Source: Oscillospiraceae bacterium (GTDB lineage: Bacteria > Bacillota > Clostridia > Oscillospirales > Acutalibacteraceae). From it: a DNA stretch of 38,611 nucleotides. The notes beneath the pieces were generated by a model. It saw only the letters and a list, made by a program, of their open reading frames with translations. It was not told where the DNA came from and ran no database searches. Location: NCBI GenBank assembly GCA_015066165.1, contig SVOX01000002.1:1-38611 (forward strand), read 5' to 3'. The position numbers and the translations under genes are program-made. Below, one piece after another: positions 1-9,483 of the stretch; position 1 is the first letter of the stretch; every line of letters starts with the position of its first letter.

Positions 1-1193
1 ACGGGCTGAGGCGTAACTACCGTTTCTTTTTTAGGAATTACTTTTGTTACAGGACCTACACCGTTTTCCAAAGCCGAAATTCTTCTCTCAAGGGCTTCTA
101 TATCTACCGAAATTTGCGGATTGCAAAGTTTTATAACTGCCATTTCCATTTCGCAACGGCGGTTGCCGTTTTGCATAAGCGAAGTTGAATTTTGCAAACA
201 GCCAAGTGTAAAAATAATATCTTTTATATCATAATCTTTTGCCTGTTTTTCTAAAAGTTCAAGTCGCTTACTTGAGCAAACTATCGGGCGTTTTCCTTGT
301 TTTACGGTTTTTATAATCATTAAGTCACGATAGTGTGAAATAAGTTCAGATAAAAGACGTAACATATCTACCGAAGAATTGTGAAGGCGGTCAAGCATTA
401 AAAGTGCGTTTTCGGTATCTTTTTGTTTAATAAAGTCGGCCAATTCCAAAAGATAATCAGTACCTGCCATAGCGCAAACACTTTCGACTGTTGCTTCGTC
501 GATATTGCGGCTACCTGAAGCGCATAAATCTAAAATTGAAAGGGCGTCACGCATACCGCCGTCTGCAGCAGAAGCAATAAGTGTTGCGGCTTCTTCGGTA
601 AGGGTTAAATCTTCTTGTTTGGCAATAAAATGAAGTCTTTCACAAATTTTTTGCGAATCTATTCTTCTAAAGTCAAATCTTTGGCAACGTGAAAGAATAG
701 TGGCTGGAAGTTTGTGAACTTCGGTTGTGGCAAGAATAAAAATAACGTGAGCGGGAGGTTCTTCAAGTGTTTTTAAAAGTGCGTTAAAAGCGCTTATTGA
801 TAACATATGAACCTCGTCTATTATATAGACACGGTATTTTGATGAAGTTGGGGCAAAATTTATGCGTTCACGAAGTTCTCTAATATCTTCAACCGAGTTG
901 TTTGAAGCGGCATCAATTTCCACAATATCGGTATTTTCGCCCGAAAGGAAACTGTTACAGCTGTCACACTTAAGACAAGGGTTGCCGTTATGTAAATTGG
1001 TGCAGTTAACGGCGTTAGCCAAAATTTTGGCGCAAGTGGTTTTACCCGTGCCTCGTGTACCTGTGAAAAGGTAGGCGTGAACGGTTGTGTTATTTGCCAA
1101 TTCGTTTTTTAAAGTTTCGGTTATGTGCTCTTGACCGTAAACATCTTCAAAAGTTTTTGGACGATATTTGCGGTATAGGGCTTGATAAGACAT
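1..1193 (-). CDS. dnaX: DNA polymerase III subunit gamma/tau (N-terminal part; truncated by window edge)
   Basis: Reverse-strand translation from ATG at 1193: [64 protein letters not shown]..., Walker A [9 protein letters not shown], Cys zinc module (NPCLKCDSC), [20 protein letters not shown]. No stop before position 1, so it is absent from the ORF track. Confidence 0.97.
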   Translation of the reverse strand, partial: [397 protein letters not shown]

Positions 1194-1221
1194 AAAATTA
1201 CCTCTTTGTATAAAATATAAA

Positions 1222-1370
1222 TTGCGTACCCGAATGCACGAATGAGCCGATTTACTGCGGCGCACAGAATAATCTACTTAATGCTGCTCGGTTCCCCGCC
1301 TGACATGGTTCGTAGCATTCCGTCGCACAGGACCCGCCCATTCGCACATTCCGATACGCAATGCACTCTA
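1222..1370 (-). ncRNA. ffs: Signal recognition particle RNA (SRP RNA / 4.5S-like)
   Basis: Minus strand carries the domain IV signature GAACCATGTCAGGCGGGGAACCGAGCAGCATTAAG. The ends pair over a long stem (TTGCGTATCGGAATGTGCGAATGGGC with GCTCATTCGTGCATTCGGGTACGCAA). Position directly upstream of dnaX matches known scr-dnaX synteny. Exact ends are estimates. Confidence 0.92.
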
Positions 1371-1378
1371 CGACAGTT

Positions 1379-1407
1379 ATTTTATCACAATTTTTAAGAT
1401 TTTACAA
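1379..1407 (-). promoter_or_regulatory. Putative sigma-A promoter for the SRP RNA (and possibly dnaX)
   Basis: Minus strand TTGTAA - 17 nt - TAAAAT, about 7-10 nt before the predicted SRP RNA 5' end. Confidence 0.5.
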
Positions 1408-1444
1408 TAGTAAAGATATAAATTGTTGAAAATTTTTTATTTAA

Positions 1445-1472
1445 TTGATATAATATAAATATATGTTAAAAT
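1445..1472 (+). promoter_or_regulatory. Putative sigma-A promoter of the Nudix-RING-galU unit
   Basis: TTGATA - 16 nt - TAAAAT upstream of the ORF at 1494. Confidence 0.4.
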
Positions 1473-1493
1473 TTTTGGAGAATTTATTGTCTT

Positions 1494-2018
1494 ATGAATA
1501 AAGAAATTTGGGATATTCTTGACAGCAACGGCAACCTTACGGGTAAAACTGCCGTTAGGGGAAAATGCTTTTTAAAACCTGGTGAATATCACTTGGTGGT
1601 TCATATTTGGATAGTCTCGTCCGACGGTAAGTTTTTGCTTCAACGCCGTAGCGACAGTAAAAAACTTATGCCGGGTGAATGGGCGGCAACAGGCGGTGCG
1701 GCAGTATCGGGGGAAAGTTCCTACGAAGCGGCAAAGCGTGAACTGTTTGAAGAATTGTCTATTGAGTCAAACGAAAACACACTTAAAAAGATTTTACGGC
1801 TTAAAAGGCGTAATTCGCTTTTGGACGTTTGGATGATAGTTTGTGACAAAAGGGAAGAACAACTAACGTTACAAAAATCCGAAGTGGCAGAAGTTCGTTG
1901 GGTTGATGAAAGTGAATTACAAGATATGATATCTAAAGGGCTTTTTCACAATTACGGTAAAGAATATTTTACCGAAGTTTTAAAAGAAATTGAACAACAC
2001 AAAGGAGTTACTGTATGA
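1494..2018 (+). CDS. Nudix hydrolase family protein
   Basis: Nudix box G-x5-E-x7-RELFEELSI (GAAVSGESSYEAAKRELFEELSI). Confidence 0.9.
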   Translation: MNKEIWDILDSNGNLTGKTAVRGKCFLKPGEYHLVVHIWIVSSDGKFLLQRRSDSKKLMPGEWAATGGAAVSGESSYEAAKRELFEELSIESNENTLKKILRLKRRNSLLDVWMIVCDKREEQLTLQKSEVAEVRWVDESELQDMISKGLFHNYGKEYFTEVLKEIEQHKGVTV

Positions 2019-2860
2019 GTTCGCAAGAAAAGAGTTGCGTTTTATGTCATGCTTATTTATTCCCTGAAGATGACGTGGTTTACTGTCCTGAGTGTGGGGC
2101 ACCGCACCACAGGGAATGTTACAACAGTATTGGCAAATGTGCATTAGCCGAGTTTCACGGCACTGAAAATCAGTACGACAAAATTAAAAAAGAAAACATT
2201 GAAGAACCCACCGCCGAAACCGAGCAAACCCAAGATGAGTATCAAACTCCCTTTGGTGCATACTCACCAATTGATTTTTTGGGCGGCGTAAAACTTGAAG
2301 AACAAATTGCCGATGGAGTAACTGCAAAGCAGGCGGCTAATTTTGTGTTGTCCAACACAATGCGATATATTCCAAAGTTTAAAAAATTGGACCAAAAAAA
2401 TAAAAACTCTTGGAACTTTTTGGCATTTTTGTTCCCTTGCGAATGGTTCTTATCACGCAAGATGTATAAAAACGGATTTATTGTTGGTTTTTTGGAAATT
2501 ATAGCAACACTTTTAATGATTCCTTTTTACAATATGCAAAACAACCTTGGCATAACACAGGCATTAAACACTGCTGATATGTTGGAACGCATTTCGCAAA
2601 ATATGTCAAAGTTTTCAATGCCGGTTATGTGGGTAGGTTTTATTGGCGCCATATTAAGTTTGGCAATTTGTATTACGGTTGGAATTTACGGTGACTGGAT
2701 TTATAAAAAACACACAGTAAAATCTATTAAAGAAATTGAAAAAACAAGCGAAGACAAAAATTTTGATTACCGTAAAAAAGGCGGAGTTAATATTTTTATG
2801 TTCTTTTTAGGATACGTTGTTACAAGTTATATTCCATCAATAATTGCAATGTTTATTTAA
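2015..2860 (+). CDS. Prokaryotic RING-finger (Prok-RING-like) N-terminus with DUF2628-like C-terminal membrane region
   Basis: N-terminal CVLCHAYLFPEDDVVYCPECGAPHHRECYNSIGKC zinc-binding pattern; hydrophobic segments in the C-terminal half. Start overlaps the Nudix stop by 4 nt (ATGA). Confidence 0.75.
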   Translation: MSSQEKSCVLCHAYLFPEDDVVYCPECGAPHHRECYNSIGKCALAEFHGTENQYDKIKKENIEEPTAETEQTQDEYQTPFGAYSPIDFLGGVKLEEQIADGVTAKQAANFVLSNTMRYIPKFKKLDQKNKNSWNFLAFLFPCEWFLSRKMYKNGFIVGFLEIIATLLMIPFYNMQNNLGITQALNTADMLERISQNMSKFSMPVMWVGFIGAILSLAICITVGIYGDWIYKKHTVKSIKEIEKTSEDKNFDYRKKGGVNIFMFFLGYVVTSYIPSIIAMFI

Positions 2861-2872
2861 TGGGGTGATTTT

Positions 2873-3742
2873 ATGAAAATAAGAAAAGCCATAATCCCTG
2901 CGGCAGGTCTTGGCACACGTGTTTTACCTGCTTCAAAATCTATGCCGAAAGAAATGTTGCCCATTGTTGACAAACCTGCAATTCAATATATTGTTGAAGA
3001 AGCGGTAAAGGCGGGAATTACTGATATTCTTATTATCACCAACCGTGGCAAAGGTGTTATAGAAGACCATTTTGACCATTCTATTGAACTTGAAGAAATG
3101 CTTAAAAAGCGTCAAAGATATGATACTTTAAAAGAACTTGACGAATTGGCAAATATGGCAAATATTTATTATTTGCGCCAAAAGGAAACAAGGGGCTTGG
3201 GTGATGCGGTGCTTCGTGCACGTCAGTTTGTGGGTGACGAGCCGTTTGCGGTACTCTACGGTGACGACGTTATAATTGGTGAAATCCCTGCAATTGCCGA
3301 ACTTGTTGAAGCGTATGAAACTTTTGGTAAAAGTGTTGTGGGTATTAAAGAAGTGCCCGATAATTTGCTTGTAAAATATTCTTCACTCAAGGTTGAGAAA
3401 AACGGCGAAAAAACTTACGCTGTCAGCGATATGATAGAAAAACCTGCCTTGGAAGAAAAGTTTTCAAACTTTTCAATTTTGGGACGTTGCGTTTTAGAAC
3501 CCGAAATTTTTGATATTTTAGAACGTACGCCTTTGGGTGCAGGTAATGAACTTCAACTGACCGACGCTATGAAAGAAGTAGCAATATCAAAAGGTATGAT
3601 AGGCGTTGACTTTAGCGGAACCCGTTATGATATGGGTAATAAGTTTGGTATTTTAAAAGCAAATATTGAGGTTGGGCTGAACCACCCTGAAACTTGCGCT
3701 GAACTTCGTGAGTACATAAAAGAATTAGCAAAAGAATTATAA
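2873..3742 (+). CDS. galU: UTP--glucose-1-phosphate uridylyltransferase
   Basis: KAIIPAAGLGTRVLPASKSMPKEMLPIVDKPAIQYIVEEAV signature, full length 289 aa. Confidence 0.96.
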   Translation: MKIRKAIIPAAGLGTRVLPASKSMPKEMLPIVDKPAIQYIVEEAVKAGITDILIITNRGKGVIEDHFDHSIELEEMLKKRQRYDTLKELDELANMANIYYLRQKETRGLGDAVLRARQFVGDEPFAVLYGDDVIIGEIPAIAELVEAYETFGKSVVGIKEVPDNLLVKYSSLKVEKNGEKTYAVSDMIEKPALEEKFSNFSILGRCVLEPEIFDILERTPLGAGNELQLTDAMKEVAISKGMIGVDFSGTRYDMGNKFGILKANIEVGLNHPETCAELREYIKELAKEL

Positions 3743-3743
3743 T

Positions 3744-3778
3744 AAAAAGATGTGTAGAATTTCTACACATCTTTTTTA
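3744..3778. terminator. Rho-independent terminator, probably bidirectional between convergent galU and the U32 peptidase
   Basis: Inverted repeat AAAAAGATGTGTAGAAtTTCTACACATCTTTTTT flanked by A and T runs. Confidence 0.85.
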
Positions 3779-3780
3779 AG

Positions 3781-5838
3781 TTATATTGTTCCTTTATAGA
3801 AAAGTCCGCGTGTATATTTGCAGTCGGCAGAGTTTCCAAATTTATAGGCGTTTATCACTTCTTCTACACGTTCACCCGTTTCATTTGTGAAGTAAAGAAT
3901 TTGAAAATCAAGACCTTTAAGGTCGGCATTTTTATCGCCAAGCCAAATCGGTACCGAGTTTAAAAGTTCACTGTATCCCATACGGCAACGCACAGGAAAT
4001 TCCACACCCAAACGGTCGGTCAAAACACCGTTTTTATCGCATTCTTTACAGTCTTTCCCATTCTTAATAGGGCAGTTTTTAAAAAGCATCAGCGGAATAT
4101 GCCCGTAGGTTATAACGCCTTTTGGAATTGGGGAAGCGATTTTTGAAATGCTTTCATTGGTAAGTTCCAAAGACAGTACGGCAGAGTCTATACCAAGCAT
4201 TTTTGCAGTATGTAAAGATTCGCTGTTGTGAATATTAAGTCCTGTATCGGCAATAATGTCAAACCCAATTCTTTTTGCTATTTCCACTGCCGATATGTTA
4301 CCGCAAAGACAGGTCGTAACACCCTTTTGCCTGTATTCTGAAAGCCGTTTTTCGAGAGCGGTTTCACTAATTATTCCACGTGGAATATCAACAATGTTTT
4401 TAATCTTTTCTATTGGCTTAAAATCTTGCTCAAGCGGAAATATTATGGCTTTTATACCGTTTAAATCTTTTGGTATTTGGGCTTCGTTTTCCACACGAAT
4501 AATCAATTCGGGGGTTTTATTTGTGAGAGGGGGAATTTCAGGTTTCGAATAAGAAATTTCCGCTTTTTTACGTCGCAACTTTGCCCGTTGGTTATCGAGC
4601 ATACTAATTGTGCTTCTTCTGATTTGATTAAGTGTGCTTGAAGGAACAAAAAGTCCGTCGTCAAGCCCAAGTGAGAAAATAAAACATATATACGGAGTTC
4701 CGCCAAGTTTTGATAAATTTTTATGCACGTCTTCATAAGTCAAAGAGCGTGTTTTTGCCGTTTGGGGAATATCTCCCTTTACCGTTACGGTATTTTCGCC
4801 GTCACAAAGAGTAAGGGTAATTGGTTCATTTGCTTTTATGGTTGCGCTTATGTTTAGTTTTACCCGTTTATATTCTTTTCTGTAAAGTTCGTGCAAAACG
4901 GGAAATGCCTTGTCGGCAGAAATAACGTCTTCTTTAGTACGGATACCAAACATATCCTTACCTAATTTGTTTTCAAGATAACCCGCAGTAAAGCCCGAAC
5001 GTGAAAAAACGTTTTTAAGCGTTTCTTGAAGTTGGGTATCAATGACACCGTTGCATAATGCGTCTTTACACGCTTTTGTAGCGGCGGCAACGTATTCGGG
5101 GCGTTTCATTCTGCCTTCAATTTTAAAAGAGCGAACACCAATTTTAAAAAGTTCTGAAATGTAATTTACAAGTGATAAATCTTTAAGCGATAAATCATAT
5201 CCCGTACCGCCCGGCGCTGAAAAAGGAAGTCGGCAAGGTCCGGCGCAAAGCCCACGGTTACCACTGCGGGAGCCCAAAAATGCCGAAAGTAAACATTGCC
5301 CCGAAACGCTCATACATAGCGCTCCGTGAACAAAAACTTCAACCGTTATACCGTATTTTTTTGCCTCTTTGCAAAATACGGTAAGGTCTTCCAAAGACAT
5401 TTCTCTTGCTACTACCACTTGTTTAAAGCCCAAACTCGCTAAAATGGGTAGTGCGGCAGGGGTGTGTACTGACATTTGGGTAGAGGCGTGAAGCGGTAGT
5501 TCGGGGAGAAGTTGGTGCAAAACTCGGGCAAGTCCCAAATCTTGAATAATAATACCGTCAATGCCCGAATTATAACATTCTACCGCAAGGTTTAATGCGT
5601 CTGAAAATTCGTTATCTTTTATTAAAATATTAAGGGTTAAATAAATCTTAACCCCACGTATATGACAATATTCACAAACTTCGGCAAGTTCGCCTACGCT
5701 AAAGTTTTCAGCATTTCTTCTGGCTGAAAAATCTTTTGCGCCTAAATACACTGCGTCGGCACCGCTTTTTACGGCAGCATACAGCATTTCCTTAGAACCT
5801 ACCGGCGATAGAATTTCACCGACACCACTCTCGAGCAT
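3781..5838 (-). CDS. Peptidase U32 family protein (collagenase-like)
   Basis: MLESGVGEILSPVGSKEMLYAAVKSGADAVYLGAKDFSARRNAENFS... and ...SVSGQCLLSAFLGSRSGNRGLCAGPCRLPF, IEGRMKRPEYVA: U32 hallmarks; 685 aa. Confidence 0.92.
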   Translation of the reverse strand: MLESGVGEILSPVGSKEMLYAAVKSGADAVYLGAKDFSARRNAENFSVGELAEVCEYCHIRGVKIYLTLNILIKDNEFSDALNLAVECYNSGIDGIIIQDLGLARVLHQLLPELPLHASTQMSVHTPAALPILASLGFKQVVVAREMSLEDLTVFCKEAKKYGITVEVFVHGALCMSVSGQCLLSAFLGSRSGNRGLCAGPCRLPFSAPGGTGYDLSLKDLSLVNYISELFKIGVRSFKIEGRMKRPEYVAAATKACKDALCNGVIDTQLQETLKNVFSRSGFTAGYLENKLGKDMFGIRTKEDVISADKAFPVLHELYRKEYKRVKLNISATIKANEPITLTLCDGENTVTVKGDIPQTAKTRSLTYEDVHKNLSKLGGTPYICFIFSLGLDDGLFVPSSTLNQIRRSTISMLDNQRAKLRRKKAEISYSKPEIPPLTNKTPELIIRVENEAQIPKDLNGIKAIIFPLEQDFKPIEKIKNIVDIPRGIISETALEKRLSEYRQKGVTTCLCGNISAVEIAKRIGFDIIADTGLNIHNSESLHTAKMLGIDSAVLSLELTNESISKIASPIPKGVITYGHIPLMLFKNCPIKNGKDCKECDKNGVLTDRLGVEFPVRCRMGYSELLNSVPIWLGDKNADLKGLDFQILYFTNETGERVEEVINAYKFGNSADCKYTRGLFYKGTI

Positions 5839-5956
5839 TTGTTTTCACCTCTACTCTATGATACCTTAAATTAGAGAAAAAGAAAAGTCTTTTTTCTTTA
5901 CAATATAAAAATTTATTGTTATAATAAATAAAGTAAATTTCAAAAGGAATGATTTT

Positions 5957-7171
5957 ATGAAATATTTAGTGTTATTATGCGACGGTATGGCAGATACGCC
6001 TTTTGAGGCGCTTGGCGGTAAAACCCCAATGGAACTTGCCAACAAACCGCTTATTGATAAATTGGCTCGCACTTCGGTTGTGGGTATGTGCCGTACTGTT
6101 GGAAACGGTTTGAAACCCGGTAGTGACGTTGCAAATCTTTCGGTTATGGGGTACGACCCTTACATTTGTTATACAGGCCGTTCACCGCTTGAAGCGGCAT
6201 CTATCGGTGTTGAACTAAAAGATACCGACGTTGCGCTTCGCTGCAATATTGTAACTCTCTCAAACGAAGAAAATTATAACGATAAAACAATGGTTGATTA
6301 TTGTGCGGGTGATATTTCAACCAAAGAAGCACATCAAATTATTAAAACAGTGCAAGAAAAGTTAGGAAACGAAATTTACAAGTTTTACGGCGGTGTAAGT
6401 TACCGTCATTGTCTGGTGTGGGATAAAGGTACTACTGAACTTGGAAATATGACTCCGCCACACGATATAAGCGGTAGGGTTATTGGAGAATATTTAAGTG
6501 ATAACGATAACGCAAAACCGCTTATTGAACTAATGAAAAAAAGTTACGATATTTTAAAAGATCATCCTGTAAATATTGAAAGAAGGAAAAAAGGTTTAAA
6601 CGAAGCAAATTCAATTTGGCTTTGGGGCGAGGGTAAAAAACCGCAACTTGAAGATTTTTATAAAAAGAACGGCGTTAAGGGCAGTGTGGTAAGTGCGGTT
6701 GACCTGCTAAAAGGTATTGGTATTTGCGCCAATATGGAAACACCAAACGTTGAAAACGCAACAGGGTATTTAGATACCAATTTTGAAGGCAAAGCAAAAG
6801 CGGGTATTGATTCTTTTAAGAACGGTTGTGATTTTGTTTATATTCACGTTGAAGCGCCTGACGAATGCGGTCACCGTGGCGAAGCCGAAAACAAGGTTAA
6901 AGCAATTGAACTTATTGAACAGCGCACATTAAAACCTGTGCTTGCTTATCTTGAAAACAGCGGTGAAGATTACAGAATTTTAATAATGCCTGACCACCCA
7001 ACACCTCTTGACATCAAAACCCATTCAAGCGCTCCTGTTCCCTTTATGATTTATGACAGCAGTAAGCAAGAAAAAGGTGTTGAAACCTTTACTGAACAGA
7101 CCGCTCAAAGTACAGGGATTTTTATTGAGCACGGACCCAGTGTTTTAGATAAATTACTTCAAAAAATCTAA
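5957..7171 (+). CDS. apgM: Cofactor-independent phosphoglycerate mutase (ApgM-like)
   Basis: MKYLVLLCDGMADTPFEALGGKTPMELANKP..., NVENATGYLDTNFEGKAKAG, YIHVEAPDECGHRGE, MPDHPTPLDIKTHSSAPVPFMIY. Confidence 0.92.
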   Translation: MKYLVLLCDGMADTPFEALGGKTPMELANKPLIDKLARTSVVGMCRTVGNGLKPGSDVANLSVMGYDPYICYTGRSPLEAASIGVELKDTDVALRCNIVTLSNEENYNDKTMVDYCAGDISTKEAHQIIKTVQEKLGNEIYKFYGGVSYRHCLVWDKGTTELGNMTPPHDISGRVIGEYLSDNDNAKPLIELMKKSYDILKDHPVNIERRKKGLNEANSIWLWGEGKKPQLEDFYKKNGVKGSVVSAVDLLKGIGICANMETPNVENATGYLDTNFEGKAKAGIDSFKNGCDFVYIHVEAPDECGHRGEAENKVKAIELIEQRTLKPVLAYLENSGEDYRILIMPDHPTPLDIKTHSSAPVPFMIYDSSKQEKGVETFTEQTAQSTGIFIEHGPSVLDKLLQKI

Positions 7172-7242
7172 TAAAAAATTGACCTAAAAATTTACTTATT
7201 TTGTTATTATGTAAACTAAAACAACTTAAAAAGTTTTCCAAG

Positions 7243-7358
7243 TTATACATATAGATTTCAATGTTTTTATATGGATAACTACCCAAAATGCGATAAATTG
7301 GCTTGATTTTTATGGAAAACTATGTGTATAAGTTGGATAAAACCGTGTTTGTGTATAA
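7243..7358. promoter_or_regulatory. Cluster of DnaA-box-like 9-mers in the 257-bp apgM-hlyIII intergenic region
   Basis: 7243-7251 TTATACATA; minus-orientation boxes 7270-7278 (TATGGATAA), 7323-7331 (TGTGTATAA), 7332-7340 (GTTGGATAA), 7350-7358 (TGTGTATAA). Two are exact matches to TTATNCACA. Confidence 0.35.
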
Positions 7359-7428
7359 TGACAATAAGAAAATTATGTAAAGCATTTCGCTAAATTTCGA
7401 CAAAAAATTTTTAAAAGTAAAGTGTCCT

Positions 7429-8109
7429 ATGAAAAGAACAAAATTAAAAAACAGAAAACTACCTAATTACACTAAAGGCGAAGAAATTTTTAACATGGTT
7501 TCGCATATTGTTGGCGGCGGATTAGGTGTTATTATTGCCGCGCTTTGTATAGTAAAATCATTCTTAAATCACGATGCATATCAAATTGTTGGTGCGTTTA
7601 TTTATGGTTTTTCAATGATTATTTTATATACTATGTCAAGTATATATCATGGGCTGATTCCGCTTACGGCGAAAAAGGTTTTTCAAATTATTGACCATTG
7701 CGCAATTTTTGTGCTTATCGCCGGAACATATACCCCCATTGCTCTCTCTGCTATACGGGAATATAACACAGCGCTTGGCTGGTGTTTGTTTGGGTTTGTT
7801 TGGGCAATGTCGGCTTTAGGTATTACACTTAATGCTATAGACCTTAAAAAATATTCACTGTTTTCAAATATTTGCTATATTGCACTTGGTTGGTGTGTGA
7901 TATTTATTGTTAATCATACCATAAAAGCAATTTCAATGAACGGCTTTTGGTGGCTCTTATCGGGCGGTATCGCTTATACCATCGGCGCTGTGCTTTACGG
8001 AGTTGCGGGTAAATGGGGACTTAAATATATCCATTCGGTTTTTCATTTGTTCGTAATTTTGGGAAGTGTTTTACAATTTGTTTGTATAATTTTATATGTA
8101 TTAGTTTAA
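7429..8109 (+). CDS. trhA: Hemolysin III / PAQR family membrane protein (TrhA)
   Basis: EEIFNMVSHIVGGGLG, SSIYHGLIP, FQIIDHCAIFVLIAGTYTPIAL, SVFHLFVILGSVLQF; multi-TM. Confidence 0.93.
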   Translation: MKRTKLKNRKLPNYTKGEEIFNMVSHIVGGGLGVIIAALCIVKSFLNHDAYQIVGAFIYGFSMIILYTMSSIYHGLIPLTAKKVFQIIDHCAIFVLIAGTYTPIALSAIREYNTALGWCLFGFVWAMSALGITLNAIDLKKYSLFSNICYIALGWCVIFIVNHTIKAISMNGFWWLLSGGIAYTIGAVLYGVAGKWGLKYIHSVFHLFVILGSVLQFVCIILYVLV

Positions 8110-8170
8110 TAAACATATAATATTATATAAAAATTTGTGAAAAACGTAAAAGTTAAAAAAATATTAAAAA

Positions 8171-8196
8171 AAGGTTGCAATTTTGTAACCTTTTTG
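8171..8196 (+). terminator. Probable intrinsic terminator after trhA
   Basis: AAGGTTGCaattttGTAACCTTTTT: 6-bp stem including one G:T pair, followed by a T run. Confidence 0.5.
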
Positions 8197-8203
8197 TTAT
8201 AAT
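8175..8203 (+). promoter_or_regulatory. Putative sigma-A promoter for the G5/M23 gene
   Basis: TTGCAA - 17 nt - TATAAT, overlapping the terminator-like hairpin. Confidence 0.5.
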
Positions 8204-8244
8204 AATCCTAGTAAATGTTACAAATTGTAATTTTTGGATAGGAT

Positions 8245-9483
8245 GTGACTGTTATTTTTAAGGATTTGATTGAAGAATCACTTTTAAAAACTTCCAAATT
8301 CATAAATAACAACAAAATATTAGTTAGATACACTTCGTTTTTATTGGTAGCAGTATTGGCTCTTGTAATCAGCATTGTTTCCTGTGGTATTAAAATTGGT
8401 TACAACGTTGAATATTCAGGAAAAAATATTGCTGTTGTCGATGATGTTTCGGTTTTTGAAACCGCTAAAGATATTGTTTTAACGTCTTTAAAGGGTGATA
8501 ACACTCATAACGTTGTATCAAAGCCAAAGTTTAAGCTGACCGTAACTTCAAATGATAACCTTTTTGATGACCAAATGGTAGCGGATGCTATCATTGAAAA
8601 TACCGAAGAAATAACTTTTTCTTCTGCAATTACTATCAATGGTGAAGTTTTGGCTTACGGCGAACGTAGCGAGTTAAAAAATTTGGTATCTCAAGCGCTT
8701 AATAAATATTATGTAGAAGGCGCTACCAACACTTCAACTTTTGTTGACGAAGTTAATATAGAAGAGGGTTGTTGCCTTAAGGGTGAAATAAAAACAATCG
8801 AACAATTAGGTCAACTTGTTAATTCTTTAAAGGTAAGAACTGTTTCAACCGTTACAACCGAATCTGCGGTTAAGTACTCAACTAAAACAGTATATACAAG
8901 CACAAAAGAACGTGGTTATGAAAAAATCAAAACCAAAGGCGTTAAAGGTGTTAAATCTGAAACTGCTGTAGTTGAAACCATTAACGGTAAAGAAACTGCA
9001 AAAACAGTTATTGCAAGAAAAGTTATTAAGCAACCTGTACAAAAGGTTGTTGTAAAAGGCACCGCATCGTCTTATGCAAAAGCAACCGCAACTGCTAATG
9101 CCCGCTCACAAGGATTTATCCACCCAATGAACAGAGGCGACATTAAGCAAGTAAGCGCTTACTGGGGCGACGGCAGAGGCCATCAGGCAATGGATTTTTC
9201 GGGCAATGTTGGCAAACCGATATTTGCTTCCAAGGGCGGTAGAGTTGTAGAAGCCGGCTGGGACGGAGCATACGGTTATATGGTAGTTATTGACCACGGT
9301 AAAGGATATAAGACAAGATACGCACACGCAAGCGCACTTTGTGTTAAAAGAGGTCAACTTGTAACCCAAGGTCAACAAATCGCAAAACTTGGTAATACAG
9401 GTCGCTCAACCGGCCCGCATTTACATTTTGAAGTTATTAAAAACGGCGTTCGTGTAAACCCCGCGCCTTATATTGGATATTAA
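8245..9483 (+). CDS. M23 family metallopeptidase with G5 domain
   Basis: GTG start; N-terminal TM segment; G5-like STKTVYTSTKERGYEKIKTKGVKGVKSETAVVETINGKETAKTVIARKVIKQPVQKVVVKGT; C-terminal M23 motifs HQAMDFSG and GRSTGPHLHFEV. Confidence 0.92.
   Translation: MTVIFKDLIEESLLKTSKFINNNKILVRYTSFLLVAVLALVISIVSCGIKIGYNVEYSGKNIAVVDDVSVFETAKDIVLTSLKGDNTHNVVSKPKFKLTVTSNDNLFDDQMVADAIIENTEEITFSSAITINGEVLAYGERSELKNLVSQALNKYYVEGATNTSTFVDEVNIEEGCCLKGEIKTIEQLGQLVNSLKVRTVSTVTTESAVKYSTKTVYTSTKERGYEKIKTKGVKGVKSETAVVETINGKETAKTVIARKVIKQPVQKVVVKGTASSYAKATATANARSQGFIHPMNRGDIKQVSAYWGDGRGHQAMDFSGNVGKPIFASKGGRVVEAGWDGAYGYMVVIDHGKGYKTRYAHASALCVKRGQLVTQGQQIAKLGNTGRSTGPHLHFEVIKNGVRVNPAPYIGY

Noticed and set aside
27-32. 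A6G run in dnaX (minus strand CCT AAA AAA GAA), considered as a programmed frameshift/slippage site producing gamma
   Set aside because: Phase is T AAA AAA G, not the canonical A AAA AAG slippery phase, A6 is short for transcriptional slippage, and the downstream region that would show a stop or hairpin is outside the window.
862-1074. Plus-strand ORF of 70 aa
   Set aside because: Lies antisense inside the unambiguous dnaX coding frame.
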